Shown: one piece after another, positions 1 through 5,331 of the stretch
How the letters are laid out: every line of letters starts with the position of its first letter
How positions within the stretch are numbered: position 1 is the stretch's first letter
NCBI GenBank assembly: GCA_016199665.1
Contig: JACQGG010000137.1
Coordinates: 1 to 5,331 of the forward strand
Reading direction: 5' to 3'
From: Acidobacteriota bacterium
GTDB lineage: Bacteria > Acidobacteriota > UBA6911 > JACQSX01
Length of the DNA: 5,331 bases
The notes under the pieces: model-generated
The model's database searches: none
Told to the model about the DNA's origin: nothing
What the model saw: the letters and a program-made list of their open reading frames with translations, nothing else
Translations under genes and position numbers: made by a program

Positions 1-23
1 CCCCCGTCCCCCGTCCCGGGGTG
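1..23. repeat. G-rich tandem repeat, cut by the window edge
   Basis: Read on the minus strand, this stretch just past the stop codon of the SIMPL gene carries two tandem ACGGGGG units preceded by CCCCGGG. The plus strand is the matching C-rich form. The copy nearest the gene can also fold: CCCCG at 9-13 pairs with CGGGG at 17-21 around a 3-base loop. The run continues off the window, so its total length is unknown. It may be a small repeat array, a G-quadruplex-prone tract or part of a transcription stop. There is no T-run to support an intrinsic terminator. Confidence 0.5.
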
Positions 24-728
24 TCACTGCCTGATTTCAAACTGAATTTCGACATTTACCTGGACTGTAATCTCTCCACTCTCAATGGGAGTTTCCGGTT
101 TTGCCATGCTGGCCGCCACCAGGCCGATTTCACGCCGGATCGGCATGGGCGCCCCGCCGGACTCGCGCATCAAGTGAATGGCTCCAAGCTGGACGCCCGC
201 AGCCTGCGCCAGCGCCTGGGCCTTGGAACGGGCGTCTTTTACCGCCTCGTCGTAAGCGGCAATTCTCAATTTCTTTGGATCCTTCAGCGTGAAGTCAAGG
301 CTGCTGACGTTGTTTGCTCCGGCCGCCAGCGCGGCGTCCAGAACGTCGGAGATCTTCTCGATCGCTTCCAGCTTGACCGTGATCTGGTTACCGACATGGT
401 ACCCTGCGATTCGGGGCGGATTGCGCTTCTCCTGATAGTCGTACTGAGGCGTGACGCTGAAGTGCGTCGTGGAAATGTTTTGCGGAAGCACTCCGGCTTT
501 CCTGACCGCTTCGAGGACGGCCTGCATGCGCAGCGCGTTCTGTTCCCGGGCTTCTGCCACGGTCTTTGCCTGCGTGGCCACGCCCAGGTTTGCAATGGCA
601 AGATCCGGCGATGCGTTCAGGTGCGCTTCGCCGGTGACCAGTATCAGCGGAATCCGGGGCATCTCCTGAGCCGAGCCAGTGCTTGCCGTGGCGGCCAGCA
701 GTGCCAGTCGGATGATGGATTTACGCAT
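24..728 (-). CDS. SIMPL (DUF541) domain-containing secreted protein
   Basis: This encodes a 234-residue exported protein of the SIMPL/DUF541 family (relatives include E. coli YggE and BP26 of Brucella). These periplasmic or surface proteins form oligomers, and their biochemical role is poorly defined; some are tied to oxidative-stress tolerance. Residues 1-20 form a Sec signal peptide (MRKS, hydrophobic core, then STGSA before QE), with cleavage likely after Ala20. The mature part follows the family pattern: VTGEAHLNASPDLA near 31-44, a helix with the conserved Asn in REQNALRMQAVLEAV (61-75), GVLPQNISTTHFSVTPQYDY (79-98), GYHVGNQITVKL (109-120), AAGANNVSSLDFTLKD (135-150), AVKDARSKAQALAQAAGVQLG (162-182), and a closing beta strand EITVQVNVEIQFEI. 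The frame is open further upstream, to 794. The ATG at 728 is chosen because it puts the signal peptide at the N terminus and has a strong ribosome binding site. It lies 78 bases downstream of the glycosyltransferase stop on the same strand, so cotranscription is possible. Family assignment is firm; function is not. Confidence 0.93.
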   Translation of the reverse strand: MRKSIIRLALLAATASTGSAQEMPRIPLILVTGEAHLNASPDLAIANLGVATQAKTVAEAREQNALRMQAVLEAVRKAGVLPQNISTTHFSVTPQYDYQEKRNPPRIAGYHVGNQITVKLEAIEKISDVLDAALAAGANNVSSLDFTLKDPKKLRIAAYDEAVKDARSKAQALAQAAGVQLGAIHLMRESGGAPMPIRREIGLVAASMAKPETPIESGEITVQVNVEIQFEIRQ

Positions 729-734
729 AAACGG

Positions 735-742
735 TCTCCTTT
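735..742 (-). promoter_or_regulatory. Shine-Dalgarno site deciding the SIMPL gene start
   Basis: On the minus strand AAAGGAGA lies six bases before the ATG at 728. This favours that ATG over the longer open frame beginning at 794, which would put 22 non-signal-like residues ahead of the signal peptide. Confidence 0.8.
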
Positions 743-806
743 GATCCCAGGAACGGGTGAAAGCCCACGATCTTCCTTCTGCCAACGGCGTCAATCTCTG
801 CCTCCA

Positions 807-2330
807 TCAGTCTACCCGAAATAGATAGATGGAATTCCCAAAGCTTTGGTTCGCCCGTGCCTGGCGAAAATAGACGTACGGGCTCGTCCCGTTGACGGCA
901 AGCGCGTGGGCGCTGATCGCATACCAGCCCGGGCGAAGCCGGTTTCCATCGGTAGCGTCACTGACGGGAGCGGCTTCAACGCCGTAGACCGACAGCGGCA
1001 GATTCCCAAACAGATCGTGGTACAGCGGCGCAATCTTGTTTTGTTTGACAAAGGCGGCCAGTGGGCCGACCTGCTGACCCCAGTCCACGTTGGAATCCCC
1101 GAAATACTTCCAGCCGTCTCGGCTGCCGACTGCTTCATTGAAGTAAGCCAGTTCCGAGCCCCAGTGGGCAAAGGAGACCGCGGCCAGCCAGGCCAGCATC
1201 AGTCCCGCCACCCAGCGGCCGCCGTTGCGCTCGAGCAAGAAACGCACGGCCGCCGCCAGGGGAATCCACATCACGACCAGGACCGGAAGAATATGTCGGA
1301 CCCCGATATTGATGTTACTGCTCATGGAGCTGATCCAATAGGTCCCGGCAAACAACAGCCAGATCCAGCGCCAGGGGTAACGCCTTCGGAAAACGATGAA
1401 GATCCCGGCGATCATTCCAAGCAGAACGGGAAGAGGAGTTTTCAGTAGAAACGCCAGAGGGAAGTAAGCGAGGTGACCCTTGAATCCAAATTGCGTCAGA
1501 AAAACATTGGGATGTCCCTCGAGGGTATGATGCCATACGAGCCGCCATCCTTCTTTGTAGAAATTTGGAATGGGAATCCACTCTACCCAACCCGGGTGCG
1601 GTCCCAGCAGGACCCCGCGCTGCCCGGCATAACCCAGCCAGAGGAGCCCGGCCGCCAGCGCCGCGAATGCGCCGATAAAGCGCCCCATGGCTCTGAAACG
1701 TTCCCCGCGCTCCGATAGAAGCCCCACCGCCGCGACACTGTTGGCAACCGCCAGAGTCAGCGAGTATTTTGCAAGCATTCCCAACGCCAGCACCGCCGCC
1801 AACAGCAAGAGCCAAAGGCGTCGTCGGTCCCGGCTCCAGCAGACCAGCAGTGACAGAGGAGCCATGTAGAACAGCGCCGCGGCGACGTCGGTGTGCACAA
1901 AGACCGAGTGGGCGATGAACACCGGGAACAGCGTCAAAACCACGGTGGAGAGAGCTGCTGTGCCTTCATCAAAAAGGCGCCGGAGCGTTGCGTGGACGAC
2001 GGCGAGCAACGCGAGGGGGAAAATCAGCATCGCCCAGCGCGCTTTAAACAGCCGGGACTGGAGATCGCTCCCGGAGAAGAACGGCTGCGCCGGGTCCCAT
2101 TTCCCGCCCGGCAGCTTTTCGGCCAGAGCGAATCCGGCGCCCGAGACGAGTTTAACCAGAACCGGGTGTTCCCGGTTCGGATAGAAATTTTTCCAGTGCC
2201 AGTAAATGTAACCGGCGGGGATGTGAGCCAGTTCGTCGACGCAGGGGGACTGGGCCATCATCAGTGAAGCCGTGCGAGCGGCAAAAGCCAGGGAGAAAAG
2301 CAGCGGCACCAGCCAGCGCCGGTAGGTCAT
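807..2330 (-). CDS. GT39-like integral membrane glycosyltransferase (phospholipid carrier-dependent)
   Basis: This 507-residue polytopic membrane protein resembles the ArnT/PMT (GT39, GT-C fold) glycosyltransferases, which move a sugar from a polyprenyl-phosphate donor to an acceptor on the outer face of the inner membrane. After the first membrane segment (about 6-24) comes the family signature: CVDELAHIPAGYIYW (30-44), with the catalytic-type Asp32-Glu33 pair, then NREHPVLVK (52-60), a variant of the usual EHPPL. HTDVAA (146-151) supplies a second conserved acidic residue. Hydrophobic segments lie near 98-115, 125-142, 150-165, 171-190, 193-205, 216-234, 299-315, 321-336, 347-364 and 373-388. 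Further family markers are LLKTPLP (295-301), NIGVRHILPV (341-350), YFNEAVG (396-402) and DSNVDWGQQ (412-420), ahead of a soluble C-terminal part. ATG 2330 is the first start codon after an in-frame stop. It has no clear ribosome binding site. The next Met codons (residues 24 and 25) would delete the first membrane segment. Donor and acceptor cannot be deduced. Confidence 0.88.
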   Translation of the reverse strand: MTYRRWLVPLLFSLAFAARTASLMMAQSPCVDELAHIPAGYIYWHWKNFYPNREHPVLVKLVSGAGFALAEKLPGGKWDPAQPFFSGSDLQSRLFKARWAMLIFPLALLAVVHATLRRLFDEGTAALSTVVLTLFPVFIAHSVFVHTDVAAALFYMAPLSLLVCWSRDRRRLWLLLLAAVLALGMLAKYSLTLAVANSVAAVGLLSERGERFRAMGRFIGAFAALAAGLLWLGYAGQRGVLLGPHPGWVEWIPIPNFYKEGWRLVWHHTLEGHPNVFLTQFGFKGHLAYFPLAFLLKTPLPVLLGMIAGIFIVFRRRYPWRWIWLLFAGTYWISSMSSNINIGVRHILPVLVVMWIPLAAAVRFLLERNGGRWVAGLMLAWLAAVSFAHWGSELAYFNEAVGSRDGWKYFGDSNVDWGQQVGPLAAFVKQNKIAPLYHDLFGNLPLSVYGVEAAPVSDATDGNRLRPGWYAISAHALAVNGTSPYVYFRQARANQSFGNSIYLFRVD

Positions 2331-2557
2331 CGCCCAGAATTTGTCGCACGCCCCGCCGCCATCACGTTCTCAGGCGCCTCCTGCGGAGAGGGTGGATTGG
2401 CGGGTCCCGCGGATTGGCTGGGGCCCGGAGGCGCCAGAACGGAAGTCAAAGCAGGACTTCCCAAAGGCGCGTGCTTCCGGCTGTGGCCGGGGGTGAACGG
2501 GCCCGATACCGCCGCCTCAGGAGTCGGACTTGAAGAGAGCAAAACAGCCAAGGCCGG
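2331..2557. other. 227-base gap between minus-strand genes, structured, no convincing gene
   Basis: This lies between the stop of the exported-protein gene and the start of the glycosyltransferase gene. It is very GC-rich and holds several self-complementary parts: the 2366-2440 element (listed separately) and a short hairpin, CCGGC (2477-2481) with GCCGG (2486-2490) around TGTG. One minus-strand frame stays open from a TTG at 2551 to a TGA at 2327-2329, which overlaps the glycosyltransferase ATG as ATGA. The resulting 74-residue product is rich in Pro, Ala and Ser and has no ribosome binding site, so it is not called as a gene. No intrinsic terminator with a T-run and no convincing promoter was seen. 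Confidence 0.6.
2366..2440. repeat. Large imperfect inverted repeat with a nested palindrome
   Basis: The outer arms are GTTCT-CA-GGCGCCTCC (2366-2381) and GGAGGCGCCAGAAC (2427-2440). They pair over 14 base pairs with a two-base CA bulge. The 45-base interior has its own perfect hairpin, GCGGG-T-CCCGC (2400-2410), flanked by direct repeats of GGATTGG at 2394-2400 and 2411-2417. The element ends 35 bases before the glycosyltransferase start codon, so on the minus strand it would fall in that gene's leader. No T-run follows on either strand, which argues against a simple terminator. It could be an RNA structure acting on translation or mRNA processing, or a dispersed palindromic repeat. Confidence 0.6.
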
Positions 2558-3064
2558 TCACTTTAACAGGTTCCCCGGCGTCATCTCATAGTAGTCGACG
2601 ATGTAAAACACATTTGGCGCAAACTCGCGGCTGATATAGAGGTAGAATGGGATGCTGTCGGCTTTGAGCTTCTCCATGTCCTGATACGATATTTGAAAGC
2701 GGTACTTCAGCTCTGCCTCGGTGGACACCTCCTGTACGCTGAGCTGGTAGCCTTCGGCCTTGAGTTCCTTAATTGCGGGATTGATGCGGGCAATGTCCTT
2801 TTCCGCATACGACCTTTGCTCTGTCTCAATTTTCGCTCCTGCCGGGATCTCCACTGTGCCATGGGTCGCAATGGGCGAGCCGGTTCCCACGGCGACAATG
2901 TATTTCTTGCCCGATTCGAGGCCCTTGGCGATGCAGCGAAATTCCAGTTTTTTCTCTGCAGGGTTCTTGTCGTAGAAGGCGGTAATCTTGGCTTCTGCGG
3001 AAAGACCGGATGACGAAAGCGAAATTGTAGCAAGAATGGAAAGGAGAAGAATGCTCTTTTGCAT
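2558..3064 (-). CDS. Hypothetical exported protein with Sec signal peptide
   Basis: This encodes a 168-residue protein that I do not recognise. Residues 1-23 or so form a Sec signal peptide: MQKS, then a hydrophobic core LLLSILATISL, a Ser/Gly-rich turn and LSA-EA, with cleavage likely after Ala23 or Ala25. No lipobox Cys is present, so it should be periplasmic or secreted rather than a lipoprotein. The mature part is about 145 residues, with one Cys (Cys44), beta-like stretches (KKYIVAVGTG at 53-62, KYRFQISY at 120-127, IPFYLYIS at 138-145, NVFYIVDYYE at 151-160) and a charged helical middle (about 84-105, IARINPAIKELKAEGYQ). It looks like a small globular domain with no membrane segment. 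The ATG at 3064 is preferred to an open-frame start at 3109 because it begins the signal peptide and follows a perfect Shine-Dalgarno. Neighbours do not indicate a role. Codon use, signal peptide and ribosome binding site make it a real gene with good confidence. Confidence 0.88.
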   Translation of the reverse strand: MQKSILLLSILATISLSSSGLSAEAKITAFYDKNPAEKKLEFRCIAKGLESGKKYIVAVGTGSPIATHGTVEIPAGAKIETEQRSYAEKDIARINPAIKELKAEGYQLSVQEVSTEAELKYRFQISYQDMEKLKADSIPFYLYISREFAPNVFYIVDYYEMTPGNLLK

Positions 3065-3070
3065 TACGTG

Positions 3071-3077
3071 CCTCCTT
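3071..3077 (-). promoter_or_regulatory. Shine-Dalgarno site of the exported-protein gene
   Basis: On the minus strand AAGGAGG, a full match to the anti-Shine-Dalgarno core, sits six bases before the ATG at 3064. It sets that start over the upstream in-frame one at 3109. Confidence 0.85.
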
Positions 3078-3399
3078 ATGAAGCGTGGCTTTTCAGCCCA
3101 TTCTACCACCGGCCTCCCTTATTCCCCAATGATCTTAACCCGCACTCTCTTTTTTCTTTCCGGGTCAATGTCAACGCTTGGCGCCGGGCTCTAACTATGA
3201 AGTTAAGTGTATATGATTCACTACGTTACAGGAAGAAGCGGGGACTTTGTCTCGAATATTGCGCTTTATTCCGACCCGTTTTTTCCGCATAATTGTTTGT
3301 TAACGCGGCATTTAAAGGTTGAGGCGCACGCCCGTTTAGGTCGAAGCTTTAGAAATGAAGGTTTTCACGCAAAGCGAGAACGCGCCGGCAGACAGACCC

Positions 3400-3405
3400 G
3401 GAGGG
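3400..3405 (+). promoter_or_regulatory. Shine-Dalgarno site deciding the GTG start of the dehydrogenase
   Basis: GGAGGG lies eight bases before the GTG at 3414. With the family's N-terminal sequence beginning at that codon, it supports the GTG start over in-frame starts further upstream. Confidence 0.8.
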
Positions 3406-3413
3406 CCGTAACC

Positions 3414-4967
3414 GTGAAATTGAAGCCATTCAAGAATGAGCCGCTGATTGACTTTTCCAAGGGGCGAGAAACCGCAAAGATGCAGCAGGCGCTCGATCTC
3501 GTTCGCAGCCGGATGAGCAAGGAGCATCCGATCCTGATCGGCGATCAGAAGATTCAAACGGAAGAGAAGCTGCGCTCTTACAATCCGGCGCACCGGGCTC
3601 AAATTGTCGGAATTTTTCAGAAGGGGACGGTCGATCACGTCAACCGCGCCGTCGACGCGGCGCAGCAGGCGTTTAAGGGCTGGAGTGCGCTGCCGGCCGA
3701 GAAGCGCATCCAATGTGTCATCAAGGCGGCGTCTCTCATGCGCCGGCGAAAGCTGGAACTGATGGCCTGGATCGTTCTTGAAGTCGGCAAGTCCTGGGCG
3801 GAGGCGGATGCCGATGTTGCCGAAGCGATCGACTTCGCGGAATATTACAGTCGGGAAATGCTGCGTCTTGACGCGCCCCAACCGCTGGTCAAGATTTCTT
3901 CCGAGCGGAACCAGTTGCGCTACCAGCCGCTGGGAGTGGGCGCCGTTATCCCCCCCTGGAATTTTCCCCTGGCGATCCCGGCGGGTATGACCTTTGCCGC
4001 GATTGTGGCGGGGAACACCGTGGTTCTGAAACCGTCGAGCGATTCGCCTGCGACCGCCTTTCAGTTGATGAACATTCTTCGTAACGCCGGCCTGCCGCCC
4101 GGGGTGGTCAACTTCGTAACCGGAAACGGGGATACCGTCGGAAACGCCCTGGTGGCACACCCTAAAGTGCGCTTCACCGCGTTTACCGGATCCAAGACAG
4201 TCGGACTGCGCATCAACCAACTGGCTGCCGCGCCGCAGCCAGGCCAGATCTGGATAAAGCGGGTTATAGCGGAGATGGGGGGCAAAGACAGCATCATCGT
4301 TGACGCGGATGCGGACCTGGAACAAGCGGTCGAGGGCGTGGCCGTTTCCGCCTTTGGATTCCAGGGGCAGAAGTGCTCCGCCTGTTCGCGTGCCATCCTG
4401 GTGGAAAAGATCTACGACAAGTTCCTGGTCCGCCTGGTGGAAAGAACCAGGAAGCTGCGGATGGGAGCTCCCGACGAACCGGGTGTCAATTTCGGTCCGG
4501 TGATCAACGATCGAGCCCTGCGGACTATCTGCAGCTATATCGATAAGGGCCGGTCTGAAGGGCGGTTGCTGCTGGGAGGCGGGGTGCATCAGCCGCAGGG
4601 GTTTTTTATCGAGCCAACCATCATCGCAGATGTGGCGCCCACGGCGACCGTTGCGCAGGAAGAGATCTTCGGCCCGGTGCTGGTGGTCATCAAGGCCAAG
4701 GATTTCGACGATGCGCTTCGTATCGCCAACAATACCGAGTATGGGCTGACCGGAGCGGTCTACACCCGGTCCAGAAAAAAGATCAAGCAGGCGATGGGTC
4801 AGTTCCACGTGGGAAATTTGTACATCAACCGGAAATGCACCGGCGCCCTGGTGGGAGTGCACCCGTTTGGCGGTTTCAATATGTCCGGCACAGACTCCAA
4901 AGCGGGGGGCCGGGACTATCTGCTGCTGTTCCTGCAGGCCAAGGTGATGTCCGAGAAGGTGAAGTGA
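3414..4967 (+). CDS. pruA: L-glutamate gamma-semialdehyde (1-pyrroline-5-carboxylate) dehydrogenase
   Basis: This cytoplasmic aldehyde dehydrogenase oxidises L-glutamate 5-semialdehyde, which is in equilibrium with 1-pyrroline-5-carboxylate, to glutamate using NAD+. It is the second step of proline breakdown and also serves arginine/ornithine catabolism. The 517 residues match the stand-alone RocA/Thermus P5CDH type (about 515), including its N-terminal arm NEPLIDFSKG (8-17). Visible landmarks are PWNFPLAI (181-188, oxyanion-hole Asn183), VVLKPSS (203-209, NAD-binding Lys206), FTGS (257-260), EMGGKD (287-292, general base Glu287), GQKCSACSRA (318-327, catalytic Cys321), EEIFGPV (416-422) and GFNMSGTDSKAGG (487-499), the substrate-carboxylate anchor loop typical of P5CDH. 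All catalytic residues are present. The GTG start gives the family N terminus and follows a good ribosome binding site; the upstream in-frame extension to 3207 is not family-like. No proline dehydrogenase gene adjoins it within the window, so it is not part of a PutA fusion. rocA is an equally used name. Confidence 0.96.
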   Translation: MKLKPFKNEPLIDFSKGRETAKMQQALDLVRSRMSKEHPILIGDQKIQTEEKLRSYNPAHRAQIVGIFQKGTVDHVNRAVDAAQQAFKGWSALPAEKRIQCVIKAASLMRRRKLELMAWIVLEVGKSWAEADADVAEAIDFAEYYSREMLRLDAPQPLVKISSERNQLRYQPLGVGAVIPPWNFPLAIPAGMTFAAIVAGNTVVLKPSSDSPATAFQLMNILRNAGLPPGVVNFVTGNGDTVGNALVAHPKVRFTAFTGSKTVGLRINQLAAAPQPGQIWIKRVIAEMGGKDSIIVDADADLEQAVEGVAVSAFGFQGQKCSACSRAILVEKIYDKFLVRLVERTRKLRMGAPDEPGVNFGPVINDRALRTICSYIDKGRSEGRLLLGGGVHQPQGFFIEPTIIADVAPTATVAQEEIFGPVLVVIKAKDFDDALRIANNTEYGLTGAVYTRSRKKIKQAMGQFHVGNLYINRKCTGALVGVHPFGGFNMSGTDSKAGGRDYLLLFLQAKVMSEKVK

Positions 4968-5331
4968 TTAATGCAGGCAATGCGACCTCCGCGATCAGCC
5001 GCCAGGCCCTCTTGCTGGATCGGCCGGTGATCTTCCAGTGCCGCCGCTGCCAGAAGAGCTGAACTTCCCCCGTGAGCATGACGCGTTTCAGGATAAGTGA
5101 TGATCCTTCGATCCGATCGTTCTTGGCCTTGCCACCGTGCACTTACTCTTGGCTTGGTCGCAATGAAAGTCCTGGGGCTTTCCTCGTCGGCGTTAGCGCA
5201 AGTTCGTCGCGGAACCGCGCGCGTCAGCGAGCGGCGGGGAATGATGCGCTTCCATCGATTTTGTTTTGTCTCCGTGACCCTGTGGGGCCGGCAGTATGCT
5301 GTTGATTTCATGGAGGAAGCGAGTTCCAATC
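4968..5331. other. Non-coding right end, no convincing gene
   Basis: The 364 bases after the dehydrogenase stop contain only short or implausible frames. The 77-codon plus frame from a GTG at 5072 and the 137-codon minus frame from 5329 to 4916 have compositions typical of chance translation (many Arg, Pro and Ser), and the latter runs into the dehydrogenase gene. A weak hairpin, CTGG (5015-5018) with CCAG (5035-5038) and an inner ATC/GAT pairing, lies about 50 bases past the stop codon but has no T-run, so it is not called a terminator. An ATG at 5296 opens a frame that leaves the window after 12 codons and has no clear ribosome binding site; nothing can be said about it. The middle of the stretch looks like a dispersed repeat (listed separately). 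Confidence 0.65.
5205..5256. repeat. Candidate dispersed intergenic repeat (PPLADARGS type)
   Basis: On the minus strand, 5255 down to 5211 reads MEAHHSPPLADARGS, with a stop soon after (5195-5193). I recall this peptide as a frequent spurious product in acidobacterial genomes, which suggests a multi-copy DNA repeat rather than a gene. The DNA also has a compact inverted repeat, CGCGG-AA-CCGCG (5208-5219), followed by a GC-rich alternating tract. No second copy lies in this window, so repetition cannot be shown here, and the element's true ends are unknown; they may extend to about 5070 and 5290. Confidence 0.45.

Larger units (their letters stand above)
3065..3413. other. Divergent intergenic region (349 bases) between the exported-protein and P5C dehydrogenase genes
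   Basis: Both flanking genes are transcribed outward, so their promoters should lie here. The stretch is more AT-rich than the genes, especially 3190-3225 and 3255-3320. On the minus strand TTGACATTGACC (3174 down to 3163) gives a perfect -35-like TTGACA and a tandem TTGAC repeat, but no good -10 hexamer follows at 16-18 bases. On the plus strand TATGAT (3212-3217) and CATAAT (3288-3293) resemble -10 boxes, but neither has a matching -35 box. Promoters are therefore not assigned. The dehydrogenase frame is open back to 3207, but the 69 extra codons do not look like the family's N terminus and are treated as leader. Confidence 0.6.

Noticed and set aside
21..824. A 267-codon plus-strand frame opposite the SIMPL gene
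   Set aside because: It mirrors a gene with clear family motifs, signal peptide and ribosome binding site. The plus-strand product is Arg/Gly/Cys-rich with no domain.
3146..3174. A full sigma-70 promoter for the exported-protein gene based on TTGACA
   Set aside because: At 17 bases spacing the -10 position reads AAGAGA, and no better hexamer lies at 16 or 18 bases.
3207..3413. A 69-codon N-terminal extension of the dehydrogenase
   Set aside because: The family N terminus starts at the GTG at 3414 behind GGAGGG. The extension has no similarity to family members and overlaps the expected promoter and leader region.
3336..4862. A 508-codon open frame antisense to the dehydrogenase gene
   Set aside because: It lies almost wholly inside a gene with unmistakable aldehyde dehydrogenase motifs. 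Its product is rich in Arg, His and Gly with no recognisable domain, which is typical of the antisense of GC-rich coding sequence.
5015..5038. A hairpin after the dehydrogenase as a terminator
   Set aside because: The stem is short and bulged and has no following T-run.
5072..5305. A 77-codon plus-strand frame from a GTG
   Set aside because: It has no clear ribosome binding site, a composition typical of chance translation, and covers the same candidate repeat.
4916..5329. A 137-codon minus-strand frame at the right end
   Set aside because: It overlaps the 3' end of the dehydrogenase, has no plausible start signal, is Arg/Ser-rich, and spans the candidate dispersed repeat.

Overview
The window is bacterial, fairly GC-rich and densely coded. 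It holds four well-supported protein genes. Three lie on the minus strand: an unknown secreted protein, a GT39-like membrane glycosyltransferase and a secreted SIMPL/DUF541 protein. One lies on the plus strand, an L-glutamate gamma-semialdehyde (1-pyrroline-5-carboxylate) dehydrogenase. I see no tRNA, rRNA, CRISPR array, insertion sequence or phage gene. The likely source is Acidobacteriota, perhaps a Solibacter/Bryobacter-like lineage. This is an inference from the style of the proteins and from the non-coding right end. On the minus strand that end reads MEAHHSPPLADARGS, a peptide I remember as a recurrent spurious translation product in acidobacterial genomes. I could not check this.

Layout: 1-23 is a G-rich tandem repeat cut by the window edge. 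24-728 (minus) is the SIMPL-domain protein. 807-2330 (minus) is the glycosyltransferase. 2331-2557 is a gap with an elaborate inverted-repeat structure. 2558-3064 (minus) is a small exported protein of unknown family. 3065-3413 is the divergent intergenic region. 3414-4967 (plus) is the dehydrogenase, with a GTG start. 4968-5331 has no convincing gene and probably carries a dispersed repeat.

Functionally, the dehydrogenase is the second step of proline (and arginine/ornithine) catabolism to glutamate. It is transcribed away from the other three genes, and no proline dehydrogenase is visible. The three minus-strand genes all act at or outside the inner membrane: an integral membrane glycosyltransferase and two proteins with Sec signal peptides. 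Gaps of 227 and 78 bases separate them, so they could be cotranscribed but are not a tight operon. No pathway link between them can be read from the sequence.

This is mostly an ordinary chromosomal region. I do not see a new multi-gene system. The best leads are the folded 75-base element ahead of the glycosyltransferase gene, the dispersed-repeat candidate at the right end, and the unrecognised exported protein.
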